Of a DNA stretch of 64,000 nucleotides, positions 42,810 through 51,846 are shown in pieces (positions within the stretch are counted from its first letter, which is position 1; every line of letters starts with the position of its first letter). The DNA lies in contig NZ_CP133656.1 of the NCBI RefSeq assembly GCF_036885195.1, positions 62,001 to 126,000 on the forward strand, read 5' to 3'. Position numbers and translations under genes: made by a program. The notes beneath the pieces are model-generated. The model did no database searches. It was not told where the DNA came from and was given only the letters and a program-made list of their open reading frames with translations. The DNA comes from Pectobacterium cacticida. Its GTDB lineage: Bacteria > Pseudomonadota > Gammaproteobacteria > Enterobacterales > Enterobacteriaceae.

Positions 42810-45164
42810 TCAGTCCTGTTTTCTCAGCAGCCGCAGCGCATTAGCGGTAACCAGCGCCGTTGCGCCGGAATCCGCCAGCACCGCCAGCCACAGCCCGGTG
42901 ATACCCAGAACACTGGTGACCAGAAATATCGCTTTCAGCCCTAGTGCAATCGTAATGTTCTGACGAATATTACGCTGTGTCGCCCGCGATAGGCTAATCA
43001 TGGCGGGCAATCCGGTCAGACGGCTGTGGGTTAAGGCCGCATCGGCGGTTTCCAGCGCCACATCCGTACCGCTCCCCATCGCGATGCCAATAGTGGCGGC
43101 TTTCATCGCCGGTGCGTCGTTGATGCCGTCACCAACCATCGCGACAGGATGATGCTGACTCAGTTCGCTGACGGCGGTAACCTTATCGGCTGGGAGAAGA
43201 CTGGCGCGGTAATCGATGCCTAGGGATGCGGCAATCGTCGCTGCCGCGCGCGGATTGTCGCCAGTGAGCATGACGCCACGGACCCCCAGTCGCTGTAAGG
43301 CTTCCAGCGCTTCACGCGCATCGTGGCGCAGTGTATCGCTCAGCGCCAACGCGCCGAGCAACTTGCCATCTTCTTGCACGATGACGACGGTTTTCCCCTC
43401 GTTCTCCAGAGCGCTAACGCGTTGTAGCCAGTCGATGCCAAGCACATCGGGGGCGACGCGAGTCGGTGCGCTGACCTGAATCCGTTTGCCGCCTATTGTC
43501 CCCTCAACCCCCACACCGGCCAGCGCTTTACGATTTTCCGCCAGCGGTAAAAATGTACTGCGGGATAATGCGTGCTGGACAATCGCCTTAGCTAATGGGT
43601 GGTGCGAACCGGATTCCACGGCGGCGGTCCGCGCCAGTAGCGCAGCTTCGCTTACGCCGGCAGCGGGCAACACGTCCGTCACCTGGGGTTTGCCTTGCGT
43701 TAGCGTGCCGGTTTTATCAAACGCGACAATCTTAATATTGCCCAGTGATTCCAGCGCTGCGCCACCTTTGATGAGCGCGCCGCGCCGCGTTGCCGCCGCC
43801 AGGCCGGATGTAATCGCCGCAGGGGTTGAGATCACGAGTGCGCACGGACAACCAATTAATAGCAGAGTCAGGCCGCGATAAATCCATTCTTGCCACGGTT
43901 GTGCGAGCAGCAAGGGCGGCACGAGAATCACCAATAGCGACAGCAGCATGATGGCAGGCGTGTAGTAACGGCTGAATTTATCCAAGAAACGTTCTATCGG
44001 TGCACGGCGTTCTTCCGCTTCTTCAATCAGTTGCAAAATACGGTCGATGGCGTTGTTGCCCGGCTGCGACACTACGCGCAACTGTACGACGCGATCGACA
44101 CACAGGCTACCTGCAGCAATTTTTTCACCGGGAGTTCGCTCGACGGGAAGCGATTCGCCCGTCAGGGCGCTTTCATCAAAACTGGCGTCGCTATTCAATA
44201 ATTCCGCATCGGCCGGAAGTCGTCCGCCGGGGGCGACTTCAATGATATCGCCGGGAACCAGACGGGCAACCGCTACGAGGCGTCGTTGCCCGTTGTTGAT
44301 GACCGTTGCTTCTTCAGGCAGCAGCGCCATCAGTGCCGTTACGCCGCGTCTGGCGCGGTTTGCGGCGTAGGACTCCAAATACTCGCCCAGCATAAACAGC
44401 CACAAGATAACAGTAGCCTCGATAGTGGCGCCAATCAGGAGCGCACCGATGGAGGCTACGCTCATTAGCGTTTCAATCGCGAAGGGCGTTCCCGATCGAA
44501 TCAACTGTATTGCTTTTTTTACTATCGGGGCCAGGCCTATCAACGTGGCGGCAATAAACGCCATCTGCCCGCTGCGCTCGTTAAATAGGGATAATCCCCA
44601 GCTTGCCGCCGTCAGCAACGAGAAAAGGAGTAAGACGCCATATTCCCGCACGACGCGTTGTAGCGATGAGGTGCTGGAGGAGGTAATAGGTAGAGTGGTG
44701 TCCTGCAAGGTGAAACCGGCTTGCCGAACCGCATGTTGAACCTGGGGACGAATATCGGTATTGGCGTCAACCACCAGTTTTTCGGTGGAGAATAGCACTC
44801 TGGCTTGTTCAATTCCGGTGAGATTTTTTACTGCATTTTCGATTTTACGTGCGCAGCTGGGACAATCCATTCCGCTGATTTTCCAGCTAAAACGCTGGTT
44901 GGAGCGGGGCCTGTCGCTGTCGTCGCTGTCGGGATCGTCCGAATCGGCGCTACCGCTACTGTCTGATGCGTGTGGCTCGGTACTGCCTGGAGCCTGCACG
45001 GCGGCAACGGCGGATGTACGCCTGGTTGAACAGCAGCTGTGATCGGCATGGTTCGAATGCTGCGAGTGCTGATTGCAGCAGCTTTTCGTATTGTGTGACG
45101 CAGGCTGAGCACGTTTACTACCACACGCGGATATCTCGGCACGATGGTGTTGATGTGTGTGCAT
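42810..45164 (-). CDS. zntA: Zn2+/Cd2+/Pb2+-exporting P-type ATPase
   Basis: 784 residues. A His/Cys-rich N-terminal tail (HTHQHHR, CCNQHSQHSNHADHSCC) and an acidic linker precede a heavy-metal-associated domain with GMDCPSC at 98-104. Then the P1B ATPase core: TGESLPVER, the membrane metal site CPCALVIST, the phosphorylated aspartate in DKTGTLTQGK, the HP motif SGSHHPLAKA and GDGINDAPAMK. It exports divalent zinc, cadmium and lead. The tail makes it about 50 residues longer than E. coli ZntA (732). Same position after tusA as in E. coli. Confidence 0.95.
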   Translation of the reverse strand: MHTHQHHRAEISACGSKRAQPASHNTKSCCNQHSQHSNHADHSCCSTRRTSAVAAVQAPGSTEPHASDSSGSADSDDPDSDDSDRPRSNQRFSWKISGMDCPSCARKIENAVKNLTGIEQARVLFSTEKLVVDANTDIRPQVQHAVRQAGFTLQDTTLPITSSSTSSLQRVVREYGVLLLFSLLTAASWGLSLFNERSGQMAFIAATLIGLAPIVKKAIQLIRSGTPFAIETLMSVASIGALLIGATIEATVILWLFMLGEYLESYAANRARRGVTALMALLPEEATVINNGQRRLVAVARLVPGDIIEVAPGGRLPADAELLNSDASFDESALTGESLPVERTPGEKIAAGSLCVDRVVQLRVVSQPGNNAIDRILQLIEEAEERRAPIERFLDKFSRYYTPAIMLLSLLVILVPPLLLAQPWQEWIYRGLTLLLIGCPCALVISTPAAITSGLAAATRRGALIKGGAALESLGNIKIVAFDKTGTLTQGKPQVTDVLPAAGVSEAALLARTAAVESGSHHPLAKAIVQHALSRSTFLPLAENRKALAGVGVEGTIGGKRIQVSAPTRVAPDVLGIDWLQRVSALENEGKTVVIVQEDGKLLGALALSDTLRHDAREALEALQRLGVRGVMLTGDNPRAAATIAASLGIDYRASLLPADKVTAVSELSQHHPVAMVGDGINDAPAMKAATIGIAMGSGTDVALETADAALTHSRLTGLPAMISLSRATQRNIRQNITIALGLKAIFLVTSVLGITGLWLAVLADSGATALVTANALRLLRKQD

Positions 45165-45207
45165 AGTCTTCTCCTGTAGTATCGACGATAGTGATTGCAG
45201 TATTAAT

Positions 45208-45225
45208 GATAGTGATTCTCATTGG
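45208..45225. promoter_or_regulatory. Fur-like sequence upstream of zntA
   Basis: GATAGTGATTCTCATTGG fits three degenerate GATAAT-type hexamers, and GATAGTGATT also occurs at 45186, so part of the match may be a simple repeat. No ZntR-type palindrome (CTCGACTCGAG-like) was seen. Weak evidence. Confidence 0.25.
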
Positions 45226-45278
45226 AAACTGTACACCGTCGCTCAATACTTCGCCACTCTTTCGTGAGTGGCGCATCA

Positions 45279-45911
45279 TCAGAAATAATAGAGGGAGCGA
45301 ACAATGAGGAAATGGCCGCCAAAATAACCCGCCGCGACGATCGCCTGATGGGCGCGGAACGGGAAGCGGTAGTGATGAATGAGCCAGGTTGCATGAGCGA
45401 TAAACAAGAGAGCAGCGCCTGTCAGCAGGGAGAAATTCGCGTTGGTTCCCAGTGCGAAATACCGTTCGCCAGCAACCCAGACCATCAGTGTCGTCATAAT
45501 GATAAATGCGCAGACAGGCCAGCGCTGTGCATCCAAGCGCCCCCAGATAACGGCAATGAATACTGAGGCTAGAATGACGAGCGTTAATGCTAACGGCCAG
45601 AAGAATGTAAACGTAGCTTGTCCGACAAAAAAACTGACGGTGTACAGCAGATGGGAGAGAAAATAGGCGCCGAACGCGTAGAGTAGGCGCTGAGCGGGAA
45701 GTAGCAACAGGGTATCCGCCGCCAGCGTCGCCAACAGCCCCAGCACAACCAGATAACCCGGCACATCAAGCAGCGGCGTCTGCCAGGCGAGAGCCAACAA
45801 CAGTAGCATGGTGACAGGTTTGAATAACCAGCGTTGCCAGGCTGGGCCACGATAGCTGGCATCCACATATAACCAACCGGAAAAAAGCACCGCAATAAAT
45901 GACCAAAGCAT
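45279..45911 (-). CDS. yhhN: YhhN/TMEM86 family membrane protein (lysoplasmalogenase family)
   Basis: 210 residues with about eight membrane helices. Family features: KPVTMLLLLALAWQT, ADTLLLLPAQRLLYAFGAYF (acidic residue in the helix) and GAALLFIAHATWLIHHYRFP. The family includes animal TMEM86B lysoplasmalogenase; activity of the bacterial members is largely untested. Sits beside zntA as in E. coli. Confidence 0.88.
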   Translation of the reverse strand: MLWSFIAVLFSGWLYVDASYRGPAWQRWLFKPVTMLLLLALAWQTPLLDVPGYLVVLGLLATLAADTLLLLPAQRLLYAFGAYFLSHLLYTVSFFVGQATFTFFWPLALTLVILASVFIAVIWGRLDAQRWPVCAFIIMTTLMVWVAGERYFALGTNANFSLLTGAALLFIAHATWLIHHYRFPFRAHQAIVAAGYFGGHFLIVRSLYYF

Positions 45912-46089
45912 AGTGTGTCCTTTTGTGTTTTTATTGGCGTCAGGATAAAAATAAACCGTTCTTCATTCAGTGTAGGGGATCGTGAGGAAGTTAAACAACA
46001 GGGGCAGGGCAGATGCGCCTTTCGTAGGCTTCATGCTATGTTATCGCCCGTTTTTACGCTGCGACATTTCTAAGGGAGCATGGTATTGA

Positions 46090-46410
46090 ATGAGTAATGA
46101 ATCTGCGCTTTATCGTATCCAATTCATAAATAACGGTAAAAATTACCAACTTTACGTGCGCGAATTGGTTCAAAGTAGCCTGTTCGGTTTTATTGAAATC
46201 GCCGATTTCGTGTTTGATAGCCAATCGACGGTGTTGGTTGATCCGTCAACGGAGAAATTGAAAACGGAATTCTCAGGCGTCAGCCGCAGCTTTATCCCGC
46301 TACAGGCAATCATACGCATTGATGCCGTAACGGAAAAAGGCAGCGCCCGTATTTCTGAATTAGGTGATAACGTGACCGTGTTCCCTTATCTGCCGGGTAA
46401 GAAGTTCTGA
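46090..46410 (+). CDS. DUF1820 family protein
   Basis: 106 residues, no signal peptide. YRIQFINNGKNYQLYVRELV, FGFIEIADFVFDSQSTVLVD and the C-terminal IPLQAIIRIDAVTEKGSARI identify the DUF1820 family of gamma-proteobacteria, whose function is unknown. An AAGGGAG site lies ahead of the ATG. It replaces yhhM, which occupies this spot in E. coli. Confidence 0.8.
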   Translation: MSNESALYRIQFINNGKNYQLYVRELVQSSLFGFIEIADFVFDSQSTVLVDPSTEKLKTEFSGVSRSFIPLQAIIRIDAVTEKGSARISELGDNVTVFPYLPGKKF

Positions 46411-46460
46411 TGAGCGTGTTCTCTCGGTTGCGGGTATTAGCCGTTGGGGCGATGCAGTTG

Positions 46461-46739
46461 TTATGATCTCGGTAGCTTGGGCTGTTTTTTCTGCCACGCC
46501 AGCAGTTCAAATACGCCAAAGAGGAAGATGCGTGCCTGTAGTGCGCGGCTCAGCGTAGGGCTGTCTTTCGGCTGGCTGGATTTTAATAGTAGCAGTTGAA
46601 AACCATGCATCAGGATCATGAACAGCATCGCCACGGTCATAAAGATATTTAACGGCCGGGGAAACGGCTGGATCAGGTTAAGCAATAGAAATCCCCACAC
46701 GCCCAGCATCAATAATCTGCCAAGGTTAATCAAAATCAT
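46461..46739 (-). CDS. yhhL: DUF1145 membrane protein YhhL
   Basis: 92 residues with two or three membrane helices (INLGRLLMLGVWGFLLLNLI; NIFMTVAMLFMILMHGFQLL). Matches E. coli YhhL (DUF1145), function unknown. It lies 26 bases after rsmD on the same strand and is probably cotranscribed with it, as in E. coli. Confidence 0.85.
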   Translation of the reverse strand: MILINLGRLLMLGVWGFLLLNLIQPFPRPLNIFMTVAMLFMILMHGFQLLLLKSSQPKDSPTLSRALQARIFLFGVFELLAWQKKQPKLPRS

Positions 46740-46765
46740 TTCTCCCCCTTACGTTGCTGCGACGT

Positions 46766-47341
46766 TCATTGACGAATGTACAAACGGTAGGCGACCTGAC
46801 CCGCGACTTTCTCGCGATGCAGATGCCAATTCTCTGGAATAGCCAATTGTGCATTCTCTGCTTCGGTTTCTACGTAAATCCACGCATCTGGCGTTAGCCA
46901 GTTGTGCCGTTCCAGTAGATCAAGCGTGCTATTTAGCAGCGCTTTACGAAACGGCGGGTCGAGAAACACGACGTCAAAGGGGGTGCCCGGCTTCGCTAGC
47001 CAGTTTAGTGCATCGGTATTGATCACGTCGGCATTTTCTGCGCGAAGCAATGCCAGATTTTGTGTTAACTGCTGAGCAACGGTGCGCTCCATTTCCAATA
47101 ATGTAGCATGGGCCGCATAACGGGAAAGCGCTTCCAGCCCAAGCGCGCCGCTACCGGCAAAGCAATCCAGGCAACGCGCCTGCTGAATGACGGGCGCCAG
47201 CCAGTTAAATAACGTTTCCCGCACGCGATCGGTGGTGGGGCGTAAACCGGGACTATCGGGAACCGGAAGTTTTCTGCCGCGCCATTGACCCCCGATGATT
47301 CGGATTTGTCCGGCGGCCGATGATGCATTTTTTTTCGCCAT
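46766..47341 (-). CDS. rsmD: 16S rRNA (guanine-966-N2)-methyltransferase
   Basis: 191 residues, Rossmann-fold methyltransferase that methylates G966 of 16S rRNA. SAM-binding motif LDCFAGSGALGLEALSRYAA, catalytic VVFLDPPFRKALLNSTLDLL (DPPF), and the N-terminal RIIGGQWRGRKLPVPDSPGL RNA-binding stretch are all intact. It is divergent from ftsY, as in E. coli. Confidence 0.95.
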   Translation of the reverse strand: MAKKNASSAAGQIRIIGGQWRGRKLPVPDSPGLRPTTDRVRETLFNWLAPVIQQARCLDCFAGSGALGLEALSRYAAHATLLEMERTVAQQLTQNLALLRAENADVINTDALNWLAKPGTPFDVVFLDPPFRKALLNSTLDLLERHNWLTPDAWIYVETEAENAQLAIPENWHLHREKVAGQVAYRLYIRQ

Positions 47342-47686
47342 AGCTCACTGGGTTGTTGTAGTGCCCGCACGCTCATCATGTCGATATGGGCCGTGATTTC
47401 AGGCGCTATTCTAGCGGCGGTTACCTGTAGAGGGAATGTTAAGATGGGCGTAAACGTGCGCCACCCAACATTTCTCCGTCTGCGGTGTTTGGCGCATTTC
47501 ATTACGAGTAGGGCCTTCCTTGGCAACGTGTCAGGCGCAGCGAAGAAGATTGGCGAAGGGCGCATGGTCTGTCGCCGCGCCTGTTGGCTGCGTGTTGCTG
47601 TCGGTGGGAAAGTGTTAAACTCGTGGTTTAAAGATGATTTTCATTGATTGATTCGCTGCGGTGAGCAGCGTGGAGCGCGATCGTAT
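47342..47686. other. Divergent region between rsmD and ftsY
   Basis: 345 bases holding the promoters of both genes. An 89-codon plus-strand frame inside it (47378-47647) has no ribosome-binding site and no family resemblance. TTGCTG and TAAACT spaced by 15 bases (about 47591-47617) are possible ftsY promoter boxes, weakly supported. Confidence 0.35.
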
Positions 47687-48940
47687 ATGTCAAAAGAAAA
47701 AAAACGCGGTTTTTTTTCCTGGCTCGGCCTAGGGAAGCAGGAAGAAAATCCACAGGAGCTGCCGTCAGCGGTGGAGCCGGAGGATGCGGCGTTGACTCAC
47801 CAGAGCGCAGAGTCTACGCAACACGTGTCGGATGTCCCTGTCATTGAAGAAAAGATAGCGATTGAGGCGGAAAAACAGGCGGCGTCCATCGCCGGGCAAG
47901 ACATCACTGTGACCGCGATAGAGCCAGACGCGGCGCCATCAGAAAAACAGGCCGAAGAACCGGAAAACCTGTTGCAGGAAGAGCCGCCCGTCATGACACA
48001 GGAGCAGGAGCGTCCAACGAAAGAAGGTTTCTTCGCGCGTCTGAAACGTAGTCTGGTCAAAACGCGCCAGAATCTCGGTTCAGGATTTATCGGATTGTTT
48101 CGTGGCAAGAAAATCGACGATGATTTGTTTGATGAGTTGGAGGAGCAATTACTGATTGCGGATGTCGGCGTCGAGACGACCCGTAAGATTATCGACAGCC
48201 TGACCGAGCACGCCAGTCGTCGCCAGTTGAAAGATGCTGATACGCTTTTTGTGAAGCTAAAAGAAGAAATGGCGCAGATCCTTGCTAAAGTTGATGCGCC
48301 GCTGAATGTTGACGGTAAAACGCCGTATGTCATTCTGATGGTCGGTGTGAATGGCGTGGGCAAAACTACCACCATCGGGAAAATGGCACGTCAGTTTCAG
48401 GCACAGGGTAAATCAGTCATGTTGGCGGCAGGCGATACCTTCCGTGCCGCTGCGGTCGAGCAGCTTCAGGTGTGGGGACAGCGTAACAATGTTGCCGTGG
48501 TAGCACAGCATACCGGGGCGGATTCGGCATCGGTGATTTTTGATGCGATTCAGGCAGCGAAAGCGCGCGGGGTTGATGTTCTGATCGCGGATACCGCCGG
48601 GCGCTTACAAAACAAAGCGCACCTGATGGAAGAATTGAAAAAGATTGTGCGCGTGATGAAGAAACTGGACGAGGATGCGCCGCATGAAGTCATGCTGACG
48701 TTGGACGCCAGCACCGGACAAAATGCGGTGAGTCAGGCAAGACTGTTTAATGAGGCGGTTGGACTAACAGGCATTACCTTGACTAAGCTGGATGGAACCG
48801 CGAAAGGCGGGGTGATTTTCGCTATTGCCGATCAGTTCGCGATTCCTATCCGCTACATTGGGGTAGGCGAAGGGATTGAAGATTTACGGCCTTTCAAGGC
48901 CGACGATTTTATTGAGGCACTTTTTGCCCGAGAGGATTAA
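47687..48940 (+). CDS. ftsY: Signal recognition particle receptor FtsY
   Basis: 417 residues. N-terminal acidic, disordered A domain (about residues 20-120), then the N domain and the G domain of SRP GTPases: GVNGVGKTTTIGKMARQFQA (G1), DTFRAAAVEQLQVWG (G2), DTAGRLQNKAHLMEEL (G3) and TKLDGTAKGGVIFAIADQFA (G4/G5). It docks ribosome-SRP complexes at the membrane. The start MSKEKKRGFFSWLGLG at 47687 is preferred over the longer frame. First gene of the ftsYEX operon; ftsE starts 5 bases after its stop. Confidence 0.97.
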   Translation: MSKEKKRGFFSWLGLGKQEENPQELPSAVEPEDAALTHQSAESTQHVSDVPVIEEKIAIEAEKQAASIAGQDITVTAIEPDAAPSEKQAEEPENLLQEEPPVMTQEQERPTKEGFFARLKRSLVKTRQNLGSGFIGLFRGKKIDDDLFDELEEQLLIADVGVETTRKIIDSLTEHASRRQLKDADTLFVKLKEEMAQILAKVDAPLNVDGKTPYVILMVGVNGVGKTTTIGKMARQFQAQGKSVMLAAGDTFRAAAVEQLQVWGQRNNVAVVAQHTGADSASVIFDAIQAAKARGVDVLIADTAGRLQNKAHLMEELKKIVRVMKKLDEDAPHEVMLTLDASTGQNAVSQARLFNEAVGLTGITLTKLDGTAKGGVIFAIADQFAIPIRYIGVGEGIEDLRPFKADDFIEALFARED

Positions 48941-48945
48941 AACGG

Positions 48946-49617
48946 ATGATTCGTTTTGAACAAGTCAGTAAAGCTTACCTCGGTGGGCGCCAGGCATTGC
49001 AAGGGGTGGATTTCCATCTGCGCCCGGCGGAAATGGCGTTTCTGACTGGGCATTCCGGCGCGGGGAAAAGCACCCTGCTGAAGCTGATTTGTGGTATTGA
49101 ACGGCCCAGTGCGGGGCAGATTTTGTTTGGTGGCCACAATATCAGCCGCCTGAAAAAAAACGACGTTCCGTTCCTTAGACGACAGATCGGGATGATCTTC
49201 CAGGATCATCATCTGTTAATGGATCGCACGGTCTATGACAATGTGGCGATGCCGCTCATTATCGCAGGGGCCAGCAGTGAAGACATCCGCCGTCGGGTTT
49301 CCGCCGCCTTGGATAAGGTTGGCCTGCTGGATAAAGCGAAAAACTACCCGATTCAACTGTCAGGCGGTGAACAACAACGCGTTGGCATCGCGCGCGCGGT
49401 GGTGAATAAACCTGCCGTGCTGCTGGCGGATGAACCGACGGGTAATCTCGACGATGCCTTGTCGGAAGGCATTCTACGCCTGTTTGAAGAATTCAACCGC
49501 GTTGGCGTCACCGTCCTGATGGCGACGCATGATACCGGGCTGATTGCCCGTCGTCATTACCGTGTGCTGAGGCTGGCGGATGGCCGCATGGTGGGGGGGA
49601 ACCACGATGGCGAATAA
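48946..49617 (+). CDS. ftsE: Cell division ATP-binding protein FtsE
   Basis: 223 residues, ABC ATPase that with FtsX controls peptidoglycan amidase activation at the septum. Walker A GHSGAGKSTLLK, Q-loop MIFQDHHLLMDRTV, signature QLSGGEQQRVGIARAVV, Walker B VLLADEPTGNLD, H-loop MATHDTGLI. Its 3' end overlaps ftsX by 11 bases. Confidence 0.97.
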   Translation: MIRFEQVSKAYLGGRQALQGVDFHLRPAEMAFLTGHSGAGKSTLLKLICGIERPSAGQILFGGHNISRLKKNDVPFLRRQIGMIFQDHHLLMDRTVYDNVAMPLIIAGASSEDIRRRVSAALDKVGLLDKAKNYPIQLSGGEQQRVGIARAVVNKPAVLLADEPTGNLDDALSEGILRLFEEFNRVGVTVLMATHDTGLIARRHYRVLRLADGRMVGGNHDGE

Positions 49618-50575
49618 TGTCCGTAATGCGAAAAGGCCGACAACAAAAGCGAAAGCGTTGCGCGGCGGCTGGCAGGAGCAATGGCGATATGCCTGGGCAA
49701 ATACGTTGGCGGATATGCTGCGCCAGCCATTGGCGACCTTTCTGACGGTTATGGTCATTGCTATCTCGCTGGCGTTGCCCAGCATCTGCTATCTGGTATG
49801 GAAGAACGTGAGTCAGGCTGCTACGCAGTGGTATCCATCACCGCAACTGACGGTGTATCTGGATAAATCGCTGGATGACAACGCGGCGCAGGCGGTAATT
49901 ACGAAACTGCAATCTGAAGATGGCGTCGATAAAGTGAATTATCTGTCGCGCAATGAGGCGATGGGTGAGTTTCGCAACTGGTCTGGTTTTGGCGGCGCGC
50001 TGGATATGCTGGAAGAGAATCCGTTGCCCGCAGTGGCGATCATCACGCCGAAAATCGGTTTTCAGGACTCTGCGACGTTGATGACGCTACGCGATCGTGT
50101 AGCGGCGACACAGGGCGTGGATGAAGTACGGATGGACGACAGTTGGTTTGCGCGGTTAGTTGCGCTGACCAATCTGGTGGGGCAAATTTCTGCAACGATT
50201 GGCATCCTGATGGTCGTTGCCGTCTTTTTAGTGATAGGTAACAGTGTGCGCCTGAGTATTTTCAGCCGCCGTGAAACGATCAACGTGATGAAGTTGATTG
50301 GCGCGACAGACGGTTTTATTCTGCGCCCATTTCTTAACGGTGGGGCGGCTATGGGTGTGGGCGGCGCGGTGTTGTCACTGATTTTATCGCAGGCATTAGT
50401 CTGGAAACTGGATGCAGTAGTGGCACAGGTCGCGGCTGTTTTCGGAACGACCTTTGCCGTCAAAGGGCTGGGGTGGGATGAGTCCCTGCTGTTGTTGTTA
50501 ATCGCCGGCATGATTGGTTGGATGGCGGCTTGGTTGGCGACAGTACAACATTTACGCCGCTTTACACCGCAGTAA
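49607..50575 (+). CDS. ftsX: Cell division protein FtsX
   Basis: 322 residues, four membrane helices with a large periplasmic loop that regulates murein amidases through EnvC. QPLATFLTVMVIAISLALPS (helix 1), then NYLSRNEAMGEFRNWSGFGG and MIGWMAAWLATVQHLRRFTP at the end. The chosen start (MANNVRNAKRPTTKAKAL) overlaps ftsE; this gives a cytoplasmic tail about 30 residues shorter than in E. coli. Confidence 0.95.
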   Translation: MANNVRNAKRPTTKAKALRGGWQEQWRYAWANTLADMLRQPLATFLTVMVIAISLALPSICYLVWKNVSQAATQWYPSPQLTVYLDKSLDDNAAQAVITKLQSEDGVDKVNYLSRNEAMGEFRNWSGFGGALDMLEENPLPAVAIITPKIGFQDSATLMTLRDRVAATQGVDEVRMDDSWFARLVALTNLVGQISATIGILMVVAVFLVIGNSVRLSIFSRRETINVMKLIGATDGFILRPFLNGGAAMGVGGAVLSLILSQALVWKLDAVVAQVAAVFGTTFAVKGLGWDESLLLLLIAGMIGWMAAWLATVQHLRRFTPQ

Positions 50576-50596
50576 GCGTTTTCTGCTATGATTATT

Positions 50597-50625
50597 CCCC
50601 TGTGATTCGTCTTGTGTCACAGGGG
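50597..50625 (+). terminator. Terminator after ftsX
   Basis: CCCCTGTGA pairs perfectly with TCACAGGGG around an 11-base loop, 22 bases past the ftsX stop; only a weak T-rich tail follows. Confidence 0.65.
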
Positions 50626-50769
50626 CGATTTCTCTGGCGACATTTCTTCACCTGTTCCTTCCGTTGAGTTTTATTCTGTCTCTCCGTGCCTTTGTTCCTC
50701 GCTTGATCTCCGGCATGGGACGAATAAAATAATAGGAACTTGCTAGCGAAATCACAGTCTGAATAGACA

Positions 50770-50813
50770 GATTTTAAGATTTGAGTAAACTGATTTTAAG
50801 CGTTCAGTAAATT
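50770..50813 (+). repeat. Imperfect 22-base tandem repeat upstream of rpoH
   Basis: Units 50770-50791 and 50792-50813 both start GATTTTAAG and match at 18 of 22 positions, each about two helical turns. They lie 110-150 bases before the rpoH start, within the complex promoter region (50576-50922). The rest of that 347-base gap has no other gene; several promoters are expected there by analogy with E. coli, none assigned here. Confidence 0.6.
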
Positions 50814-50922
50814 ATGTGTTACGGTGCCGCACGTTGCCTCATTTCGTGCAAAATGATGCGGCTAAGCAGTGCTAGGATAGCGTCAACTGCATTATGAACA
50901 GCAAAGCAACTGAGAGGGTTGA

Positions 50923-51780
50923 ATGACCAAAGATATGCAAACTTTCACCTTAGTTCCCCAAGGCAGTCTGGAAGGGTATATTCGTGCCGCCAATGCCTAT
51001 CCGATGCTCACGGCGGAGGAAGAGCGGGCGCTGGCTGAACGGCTGCATTATCAGGGCGATCTGGATGCCGCTAAGCACCTGATTCTGTCGCACCTGCGTT
51101 TTGTTATTCACGTTGCCCGTAACTATTCCGGCTATGGTCTGCCGCAGGCGGATTTGATTCAGGAAGGGAATATCGGCCTGATGAAAGCGGTACGTCGCTT
51201 CAATCCTGATGTTGGTGTGCGTCTGGTTTCTTTCGCCGTACACTGGATCAAGGCAGAAATTCATGAATACGTGTTGCGTAACTGGCGTATTGTGAAGGTA
51301 GCGACCACTAAAGCACAGCGTAAGCTGTTCTTTAACCTGCGTAAGGCGAAAACGCGTCTCGGCTGGTTTAATCAGGATGAGGTCGATCTGGTCGCGCGTG
51401 AACTTGGCGTAACCAGCAAAGATGTGCGTGAGATGGAATCCCGCATGGCGGCGCAGGACATGACGTTTGATCCGACACCGGAAGAAGAGTCGCATGATGG
51501 CAAAGCGATGTCGCCAATGCTTTACCTACAGGATAAATCGTCTGATTTTGCCGATGGCATTGAAGAAGATAACTGGGAAACGCATGCGGCCGATAAGCTT
51601 ACCTACGCGCTGGAAGGATTGGATGAGCGCAGCCAGCACATTATTCGCGCTCGCTGGCTGGATGATGACAACAAATCCACCTTGCAGGAGTTGGCCGATC
51701 AATACGGGGTTTCTGCGGAGCGTGTGCGCCAGTTGGAAAAGAATGCGATGAAGAAACTGCGTGCGGCGATAGAAGCCTGA
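50923..51780 (+). CDS. rpoH: Heat-shock sigma factor RpoH (sigma-32)
   Basis: 285 residues. Region 2 has HLILSHLRFVIHVARNYSGY, the family hallmark GLPQADLIQEGNIGLMKAVR and the RpoH box QRKLFFNLRKAKTRLGWF; region 4 has LQELADQYGVSAERVRQLEK. It directs heat-shock transcription. The start MTKDMQTFTLVPQGSL has GAGAGG eight bases upstream. In E. coli the first ~200 bases of the mRNA form a thermosensor; this could apply here but was not folded. One likely target, hslVU, is in this window with a sigma-32 promoter. Confidence 0.97.
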   Translation: MTKDMQTFTLVPQGSLEGYIRAANAYPMLTAEEERALAERLHYQGDLDAAKHLILSHLRFVIHVARNYSGYGLPQADLIQEGNIGLMKAVRRFNPDVGVRLVSFAVHWIKAEIHEYVLRNWRIVKVATTKAQRKLFFNLRKAKTRLGWFNQDEVDLVARELGVTSKDVREMESRMAAQDMTFDPTPEEESHDGKAMSPMLYLQDKSSDFADGIEEDNWETHAADKLTYALEGLDERSQHIIRARWLDDDNKSTLQELADQYGVSAERVRQLEKNAMKKLRAAIEA

Positions 51781-51807
51781 TTTCGGCTTCTTCATCACTT
51801 TGTTATA

Positions 51808-51832
51808 CGACCGGGCGCTGCCCGGTCGTTTT
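51808..51832. terminator. Terminator between rpoH and panM
   Basis: CGACCGGGC and GCCCGGTCG form a tight stem with a minimal loop, followed by TTTT on the plus strand, 28 bases past rpoH. It lies between convergent genes and may act both ways. Confidence 0.8.
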
Positions 51833-51846
51833 GTCTGTGTCTGATG

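Noticed and set aside
47378..47647. 89-codon frame between rsmD and ftsY
   Set aside because: No ribosome-binding site, no family resemblance, occupies the divergent promoter region.
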